Source: JAAYTL01 sp031460505
GTDB taxonomy: Bacteria; Bacillota; Clostridia; Tissierellales; Tissierellaceae
Assembly (NCBI GenBank): GCA_031460505.1
Contig: JAVKTT010000001.1
Coordinates: forward strand, 558,001 to 622,000
Direction: 5' to 3'
Length of the DNA stretch: 64,000 nucleotides
Below are positions 58,941 through 64,000 of this stretch, in pieces. A program made the translations under genes and the position numbers. Below the pieces are notes generated by a model, which saw nothing but the letters and a program-made list of their open reading frames with translations, made no database searches and was not told where the DNA came from. Every line of letters begins with the position of its first letter. Position 1 is the stretch's first letter.

Positions 58941-60752
58941 TTAATTGTTTACTAAAACATTAAATAATCTATAAATTGTCATATAGGCTTGCTCACGATT
59001 GTAGCTATCAGTTGGTGCAAACATATTATCAGCCTTACCATTCATAATACCCAAACCTGATACATACTCTACTGCTTCCTTTGCATAAGCAGCTATATCC
59101 TTATTGTCATTAAACTCTTTTCCTTTAGATACAGATTCTTGACCTAAGAACTTAGAGGTACGCATTAATAATGCAGCAGCATCTTGTCGTGTAATGGTAT
59201 CATGTGGTGCAAACTCTCCTTCTCCTTTACCATTTATAATACCTAGAGCTTGTGCAGCAATTACATTACTATTATTAGTATCTTTAAAAGGATATTTACT
59301 TACTAATTCATACAATGTTTTACCTGTTTCTTCCTTGACTATTTCATCTATATCTTTTCCTAGTACTTCTTCAATTGCTCTAACTACTAATGCTGCAAAA
59401 TCAATACGTGTTGTGTCAACTCTATACATATTTTGTAAATTAGTAGGAACTAAGTTATTTTCTATTGCTAAAATTACTTCCTCTAAAGCCCAGCTATCCA
59501 TTTCCTCAGCTGTTGGTAAAGATGGAGTAAACTTTATCTCTCCAAATCCATACTTGTTATTCTCTTTGAATACAACATACTGACCTGGACTATATACTGT
59601 ATATCTAGTACTGCCATCATCATTAACTCCACTTTCAACAAAATATGAATCAATTGGGAGTTTCTCAGTTCCAGGAATTTTCTTGCCATATTTATCTATG
59701 CAAAATGCATTATTTCCTATACGAGCTACTGCAATTCCATTGGTAAAAGCTGAGACATCGTCAAATTGTGGAGCTATTACTTCTTTTCCGTTAATATCAA
59801 TAAATCCATATTTGCCATCTCTAGAGAAAGAAGCAACCCCTTCTGTAAATACTCTTAAATTTTCATAGGTAAAAGGTAGTACAGTTTTTCCGTTTATGTC
59901 TATAGCACCCCATTTACCATTAGGATCTTGTACACTAGCTAATTTGTTGTCATTGAAAATTCTATATTCGGAATATACATTCTTAACATAAAAATTCGAA
60001 TATGTTTTATCAGTCAAAAAATTCCCCTTAGTATCTATGATTTTCCAATAGTACTCGTCTATCTCCCAATCGTAAAAACATACGAAAGCCTTTCCTTGAT
60101 TAAAAGGACGTACATCCATAAAAAACTTATCTTTAAATAATTGTTCCCCAGTTTTTTGATCTATGTATCCTATAAAATCTGATGCAGGTACATATGCAGG
60201 AATAATACCTTCTGTTGGAGGATACAATGGACTATAATTTGTGTCTGTCATAATTTCTTTACCGTTAGGACCAAATGGAATACTCCAACCTTCATTATCC
60301 ATTATTAATACTCCATTATAAAGAAATTGATTGCTTTGGGAAATAGGGAAATATTCCTCTATATAATAAGAACTAAATTGTAAACCATCTTCATCTAAAA
60401 GTGGGAAATGCCTTCCATCTTTGTCAATAAGACCCCAAGACAGTACTGGATATTCACCATATCCCATATCAACAGTTCCTATCATGCCAACCAAAGCTCT
60501 ATCCTCAGAAAAAGAATAAGCCATATCATATTTAAAATCTAAAACTGTCTTTCCTGTTGTATCTATATAACCCCATTTACCATCCTTCTTAACTGCAGCT
60601 AACCCTTCTGCAAAATTTCTAGCATAATCATATACAGGCTCAACAATCCTTGAGTATGAAAACTCGCTAGCAAATGCATCTGTTGGAACCATTGTAAAAG
60701 CCAAAATTAATGATAACATAAAAACAAGAACTCTTTTAGAAATACTTTTCAT
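58941..60752 (-). CDS. WG-repeat protein with C-terminal SLH domains (cell surface)
   Basis: A 603-residue exported protein. Signal peptide at residues 1-28 (ends TDAFAS); then about seven WG repeats (KDGKWGYIDTTGK near residue 56, PNGKWGAIDINGK and RDGKYGFIDINGK mid-protein); then two to three SLH motifs (NVIAAQALGIINGKGEG near 500 and EYVSGLGIMNGKADN near 560). SLH domains bind pyruvylated secondary cell-wall polymer, so the WG beta-propeller-like part is displayed outside. It has its own terminator. Binding partner unknown. Confidence 0.9.
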   Translation of the reverse strand: MKSISKRVLVFMLSLILAFTMVPTDAFASEFSYSRIVEPVYDYARNFAEGLAAVKKDGKWGYIDTTGKTVLDFKYDMAYSFSEDRALVGMIGTVDMGYGEYPVLSWGLIDKDGRHFPLLDEDGLQFSSYYIEEYFPISQSNQFLYNGVLIMDNEGWSIPFGPNGKEIMTDTNYSPLYPPTEGIIPAYVPASDFIGYIDQKTGEQLFKDKFFMDVRPFNQGKAFVCFYDWEIDEYYWKIIDTKGNFLTDKTYSNFYVKNVYSEYRIFNDNKLASVQDPNGKWGAIDINGKTVLPFTYENLRVFTEGVASFSRDGKYGFIDINGKEVIAPQFDDVSAFTNGIAVARIGNNAFCIDKYGKKIPGTEKLPIDSYFVESGVNDDGSTRYTVYSPGQYVVFKENNKYGFGEIKFTPSLPTAEEMDSWALEEVILAIENNLVPTNLQNMYRVDTTRIDFAALVVRAIEEVLGKDIDEIVKEETGKTLYELVSKYPFKDTNNSNVIAAQALGIINGKGEGEFAPHDTITRQDAAALLMRTSKFLGQESVSKGKEFNDNKDIAAYAKEAVEYVSGLGIMNGKADNMFAPTDSYNREQAYMTIYRLFNVLVNN

Positions 60753-60865
60753 TTTTATCCCCCTAATAAGTTATTTTGTTTGATTCTTGAAAACGTTATA
60801 CTTACCTTTAATTGTACACTAGTACTTATTATAAGTAAATTATTTCCAACAAATTCTAATAAAAA

Positions 60866-60919
60866 ATACCTCCAATAATAGATAAAATCACCTAACTACT
60901 TTATCTATATCGAAGGCAT
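60866..60919 (-). terminator. Terminator after the Spo0E-like gene
   Basis: ATAGATAAA pairs with TTTATCTAT and an outer ATACCTCC pairs with GAAGGCAT through two G-U pairs; on the minus strand TTTTTT follows. It lies 9 bp after the Spo0E-like stop codon. Confidence 0.75.
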
Positions 60920-60927
60920 CTTAAACC

Positions 60928-61074
60928 TCACTTATATACACCCATTTCCTTATAATATTCCAATATAAGTAGATCCAATTCTTCACTGATTTTTAAAATT
61001 TTTTTTGCATCCTTAACATCCTTTGACATCAAATCATTTAAATCCTTCTTTAGTTCATCAATCTTTTCTATCAT
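60928..61074 (-). CDS. Spo0E-like aspartyl-phosphate phosphatase
   Basis: A 48-residue protein, too short for usual gene finders, that begins MIEKIDELKKDLNDLM and contains SEELDLLILEYYK. This is the S-x-E-L-D-x-L-I-x-x-Y-Y core of the Spo0E family, which dephosphorylates Spo0A-P and so delays sporulation. GGGGAGG lies 9 nt before the ATG and a terminator follows. It lies between the WG/SLH gene and the XRE regulator. The rest of the intergenic stretch, 61075-61345, holds only the divergent promoter regions; I see no other gene. Confidence 0.87.
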   Translation of the reverse strand: MIEKIDELKKDLNDLMSKDVKDAKKILKISEELDLLILEYYKEMGVYK

Positions 61075-61345
61075 AAGCTTATCCTCCCCAAAAGCTAATG
61101 GTAAAATAATAGGAGTAATTTTCTTTTCTTAAGTATACCCAGATTTATGTAAATTACACCCATTATATATGTTTGTCATTTTTATGTGTTAAAGTAAATT
61201 GTATTTTCTTTTCTTATATTCTACTACAAATAAAATTAAAATCAATAGAATTATTAGCTTATTGCACATTATATTATTGTGCTAATCGCTTATTTAGATA
61301 GACCGATTAACATAATAAAGTATGACATAAGGAGGGAATTACATA

Positions 61346-61741
61346 ATGCAAAATGGAGATATGATTGTAGATCCAAAAGAAATAGGTTCAAGAATTAGGG
61401 AAGAAAGGGAAAAACTTGGATTATCTAGGGAAAAGTTTTCAGAAATTGTAGGATTATCATCATATTTTATTGGTCAAATTGAACGTGGTGATAGAAATAT
61501 GAGTCTAGAAACTCTAATTAAAATAACATCTTCTTTAAATATCTCTATTGATTATATATTAAAGGGTTATACCCTATATATGGAAAATATTTTAGTTAAA
61601 GAAGCAATTGACGAGAATTACAAAGAAGAAATTGACGAAGAGGTCAAAGAGATACTTAATTTACTCTCTAGTACATCTAAGGAGGGTATTGGTTTGATAA
61701 AGGATATGATAAAATTACTATTACCAAGTATAAATAAGTAA
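61346..61741 (+). CDS. XRE-family HTH transcriptional regulator
   Basis: A 131-residue regulator. The HTH_3 domain (residues 12-70) reads IGSRIREEREKLGLSREKFSE, given as residues 12-32, followed by SSYFIGQIERGDRNMSLETLIKI; the C-terminal half (75-131) is helical and acidic and probably dimerises. TAAGGAGGGAATTACATA precedes the ATG. It diverges from the Spo0E-like gene; control of a neighbouring sporulation-linked or self promoter is possible but unproven. Confidence 0.88.
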   Translation: MQNGDMIVDPKEIGSRIREEREKLGLSREKFSEIVGLSSYFIGQIERGDRNMSLETLIKITSSLNISIDYILKGYTLYMENILVKEAIDENYKEEIDEEVKEILNLLSSTSKEGIGLIKDMIKLLLPSINK

Positions 61742-61762
61742 CTTCCCAAAAAGTTGGGAAGT
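61741..61762. terminator. Bidirectional terminator between the XRE gene and csoR
   Basis: ACTTCCCAA (61741-61749) pairs with TTGGGAAGT (61754-61762), with T-rich flanks on both strands; it overlaps the ends of both coding regions. Confidence 0.85.
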
Positions 61763-62031
61763 TATTTTATATACTTGTCAATTATGGTAATTATCTCTTC
61801 TATCTTTTCATTGCCTTGGTCTTCGCTTTCCAAGATAGCTGTAGTTACACAATGTCTGATATGATCATTTAATACATCTATATTTGCCTTTTTTAAAAGT
61901 CCTATGACGGATAGAATCTGAGTAGATACGTCTACACAATATCTATCTTCTTCAATCATCCTGATTATACCATCTACCTGACCTCTAGCAGTCTTTAATT
62001 TATTTAAGGCTTTCTTTTTTTGTTCATTCAT
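61762..62031 (-). CDS. csoR: CsoR-family copper-sensing repressor
   Basis: An 89-residue all-helical repressor. The Cu(I)-site Cys-His-Cys lies in RYCVDVSTQ (Cys about 32) and LNDHIRHCV (His about 57, Cys about 61), the pattern x-C-H-C of CsoR. It releases DNA when Cu(I) binds. GGTGATAAG precedes the ATG. It is last in the copA-copZ-csoR operon, 14 bp after copZ, and should control that operon; the operator would lie beyond the right edge. Confidence 0.92.
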   Translation of the reverse strand: MNEQKKKALNKLKTARGQVDGIIRMIEEDRYCVDVSTQILSVIGLLKKANIDVLNDHIRHCVTTAILESEDQGNEKIEEIITIIDKYIK

Positions 62032-62045
62032 CTTATCACCAACTT

Positions 62046-62252
62046 CTAATCGATCTCTACAACATCATAACCCGCTTCATCTATGGCTTCTTTTAACTTA
62101 CTATCTACTAAACCTTCACCTTCTACTACTACTTTTTTAGTAGATAAATCTACTTCTACGTTCTTTACTCCTGATAATTCTCCAAGTGCTGTTTTCACTG
62201 CCTTTTCACAATGTGCACAACTCATTCCTTCAACTATTAATGTTTTTTTCAT
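62046..62252 (-). CDS. copZ: Copper chaperone CopZ (HMA domain)
   Basis: A 68-residue heavy-metal-associated protein. The Cu(I)-binding MSCAHC motif lies at residues 10-15, in a ferredoxin-like fold ending AIDEAGYDVVEID. It carries Cu(I) to CopA. AGGAGGAAATATAA precedes the ATG. It lies 19 bp after copA. Confidence 0.95.
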   Translation of the reverse strand: MKKTLIVEGMSCAHCEKAVKTALGELSGVKNVEVDLSTKKVVVEGEGLVDSKLKEAIDEAGYDVVEID

Positions 62253-62271
62253 TTATATTTCCTCCTAAATA

Positions 62272-64000
62272 TTATTTAAAATTTTTTAGTCTCAATGAAT
62301 TTGTAACTACTGATACAGAGCTAAATGCCATAGCTGCTCCTGCTACCATAGGATTTAAAAATCCTAATGCTGAAAATGGTATACCTATTGTATTATAGAA
62401 AAATGCCCAAAATAGGTTTTGTTTTATAGTTTTCATAGTTCTATGACTTAGTCTAATAGCTGTTACTACTCCATTTAAGTCTCCTCTCATAAGAGTAATA
62501 TCTGCTGCTTCCATTGCTACGTCGGTTCCTGTACCAATTGCAAATCCAACATCTGACGCTGCTAATGCTGGAGCATCGTTGATTCCATCTCCTACCATGC
62601 CTACGTGTTTTCCTTCTGATTTAAGTCTTTCTACTGCCTCAGACTTGTTTTCAGGTAATACATCTGCTAATACATTAGTTATACCTACTTGTTTTGCTAT
62701 AGCTTTGGCTGTTCTTTCGTTATCACCTGTTATCATGTATACTTCTAGATTCATTGATTGTAATTTTTTTATTGCATTTAATGAAGTTTCTTTTATTTGA
62801 TCTGCTACTGCAATTATACCAGATATTACACCATCTAGTGATATTATCATTGCTGTTTTTCCTTCTTCTTCTAGTCTCAGCATTTCATTTTCAATATTGT
62901 CTATACTTATTTTACTTTCATTCATCAATCTTCTATTACCTATTAATACTTCTTTGCCTTCGAATACTGCCTTTAGACCCATTCCTGATATTGACATAAA
63001 GCTTTCCGTATCAGTAAGATTTATATTTCTATCTTGAGCATGTTGTACAATTGATTGTCCTAGAGGATGCTCAGATACCTTTTCTACTGATGCTGCTATT
63101 CTTAAAATTTCTTCTTCTTCAACATTAAAACTTAATATATCTGTAACCTCAGGCTCACCTTTTGTAATAGTTCCTGTTTTATCAAAGATTATAGTATCCA
63201 TTTTATGAGCCCTTTCTAAATGCTCACCTGACTTTATCAGTATACCATTTTCTGCAGCTTTTCCAGTACCAACCATGATTGCAGTTGGTGTAGCCAATCC
63301 TAACGCACAAGGACACGCTATTACTAGCACTGCTACAGCATTAATAAGTCCTGTATTAAAATCATTACCTATAAGGTAGAATCCTAAAAATGTTACTAAA
63401 GCTATGATTACTACTATAGGAACAAATATACCTGATATCTTATCAGCTAATCTTTGTACAGGTGCTTTTGAACCTTGAGCTTCTTCTACTAATTTTATAA
63501 TTTGTGATAATACTGTATCTTTTCCAATTTTAGTAGTTTTAAATTTAAATGATCCAAATTTATTAATAGTTGCACCGATTACTTGATCACCTACAGACTT
63601 ATCTATAGGTATACTTTCACCTGTTATCATAGATTCATCTAACGCTGAATGCCCTTCTACGATTATTCCATCAACTGGAACTTTCTCTCCAGGTCTAACA
63701 ACTACAACGTCACCTATTTCAAGTTTTTCTATAGGTAGATCTATTTCTTGGCCATCTCTTATAACCCTTGCAGTCTTAGGCTGTAAACCCATAAGTTTCT
63801 TTATGGCTTCAGAGGTCTTACCTTTAGCTATAGCCTCGAACAATTTACCCAATAATATTAGAGTAATAATAACTGCTGATGATTCAAAGTAGAATTCATT
63901 TACTCCAATTAATAAATTATAAACACTATAAAAGTAAGCTGCCGATGTTCCCATAGCAATTAGAACATCCATATTAGAGCCTCCACCTCTTAGAGAGTTA
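62272..64000 (-). CDS. copA: Copper-exporting P-type ATPase CopA, 5' end cut by window edge
   Basis: A Cu(I) exporter of the P1B type; 575 residues are in the window and the frame stays open through the right edge, so the N-terminal HMA domain(s) and first helices are missing. The sequence before the internal MDVLIAMGT (LRGGGSN) is conserved coding, so the Met there is not the start. Visible: the actuator loop GESIP (TGES), VIACPCALGLATPTA with the CPC metal site, the phosphorylation motif DKTGT, MVGDGINDAPALA, and the last helices to NPMVAGAAMAFSSVSVVTNSLR (near the end). First gene of the copA-copZ-csoR operon. Confidence 0.95.
   Translation of the reverse strand, partial: NSLRGGGSNMDVLIAMGTSAAYFYSVYNLLIGVNEFYFESSAVIITLILLGKLFEAIAKGKTSEAIKKLMGLQPKTARVIRDGQEIDLPIEKLEIGDVVVVRPGEKVPVDGIIVEGHSALDESMITGESIPIDKSVGDQVIGATINKFGSFKFKTTKIGKDTVLSQIIKLVEEAQGSKAPVQRLADKISGIFVPIVVIIALVTFLGFYLIGNDFNTGLINAVAVLVIACPCALGLATPTAIMVGTGKAAENGILIKSGEHLERAHKMDTIIFDKTGTITKGEPEVTDILSFNVEEEEILRIAASVEKVSEHPLGQSIVQHAQDRNINLTDTESFMSISGMGLKAVFEGKEVLIGNRRLMNESKISIDNIENEMLRLEEEGKTAMIISLDGVISGIIAVADQIKETSLNAIKKLQSMNLEVYMITGDNERTAKAIAKQVGITNVLADVLPENKSEAVERLKSEGKHVGMVGDGINDAPALAASDVGFAIGTGTDVAMEAADITLMRGDLNGVVTAIRLSHRTMKTIKQNLFWAFFYNTIGIPFSALGFLNPMVAGAAMAFSSVSVVTNSLRLKNFK

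Noticed and set aside
1..64000. CRISPR arrays, prophage structural genes, rRNA operons and toxin-antitoxin pairs were looked for.
   Set aside because: No regularly spaced repeats, phage structural proteins, rRNA sequence or convincing toxin-antitoxin pair were found; repeats seen are single hairpins or T-box parts.

Overview
The window is AT-rich and reads as a chromosome segment of an anaerobic, spore-forming, amino-acid-fermenting Firmicute (Clostridia/Tissierellia type). Three things point there: oxygen-sensitive ribonucleotide reductase NrdD/NrdG; sporulation genes (a Gin/CsfB homologue, BofA, a Spo0E-like phosphatase); and many peptide and amino-acid catabolic genes. Gram-positive regulation is visible as two complete T-box leaders, a CtsR operator, paired NrdR boxes and a sigma-54 circuit. 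Species cannot be fixed from the sequence alone.

Layout. 1-14 kb (mostly minus strand): peptide/amino-acid scavenging. It holds three M20-family hydrolases of the amidohydrolase/carbamoylase type, a class-I glutamine-amidotransferase-like hydrolase, two paralogous AGCS Na+/amino-acid symporters, the ygeY-dpaL pair and a sigma-54 activator. A complete IS110 element with a candidate bridge RNA is inserted upstream of one M20 gene. 14-20 kb: methionine catabolism, with two tandemly duplicated methionine gamma-lyase genes, an NhaC antiporter and a DUF1989 gene. The duplication unit included a gin-like gene, one copy of which is now a pseudogene. 20-32 kb: housekeeping and stress genes (rplY/ctc, bofA, thrC, tRNA-Val, nrdDG, an ABC exporter, folA). 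32-36 kb: stalk-domain protein, tryptophanase tnaA with an NSS symporter, and a divergent YheO-like regulator. 36-41.5 kb: class V aminotransferase behind an alanine-type T-box plus a second T-box remnant without stem I; a Met-T-box-controlled trans-sulfuration enzyme of foreign-looking composition; homoserine dehydrogenase. 41.6-51 kb: glutaredoxin, cold shock protein, an ECF sigma operon with two unrecognised partners, DNA glycosylase, glyoxalase-like protein, a ComEC-like secreted hydrolase, a stalk-domain protein abutting a fragment of a RIC di-iron repair gene, and a polY-yolD pair. 51-58.8 kb: antiporter, recR-ybaB-dnaX, tRNA-Ser, SRP RNA, and clpB with a DnaJ-type partner under a CtsR-site promoter. 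58.9-64 kb: WG-repeat/SLH surface protein, Spo0E-like gene, XRE regulator and a copA-copZ-csoR copper operon running off the right edge.

How it fits together: imported peptides and amino acids are hydrolysed (M20 enzymes), deaminated or cleaved by PLP lyases (DpaL, MegL, TnaA) and carried by Na+-coupled symporters. Methionine, threonine and alanine branches have their own biosynthetic genes; for Ala and Met these sit under T-boxes that read tRNA charging. Items most worth a second look are the IS110 candidate bridge RNA with guide matches to its own ends, the truncated tandem T-box, the Met T-box on a gamma-lyase-like gene, the sigma-54 circuit of dpaL-ygeY, and the ECF sigma/beta-repeat operon.
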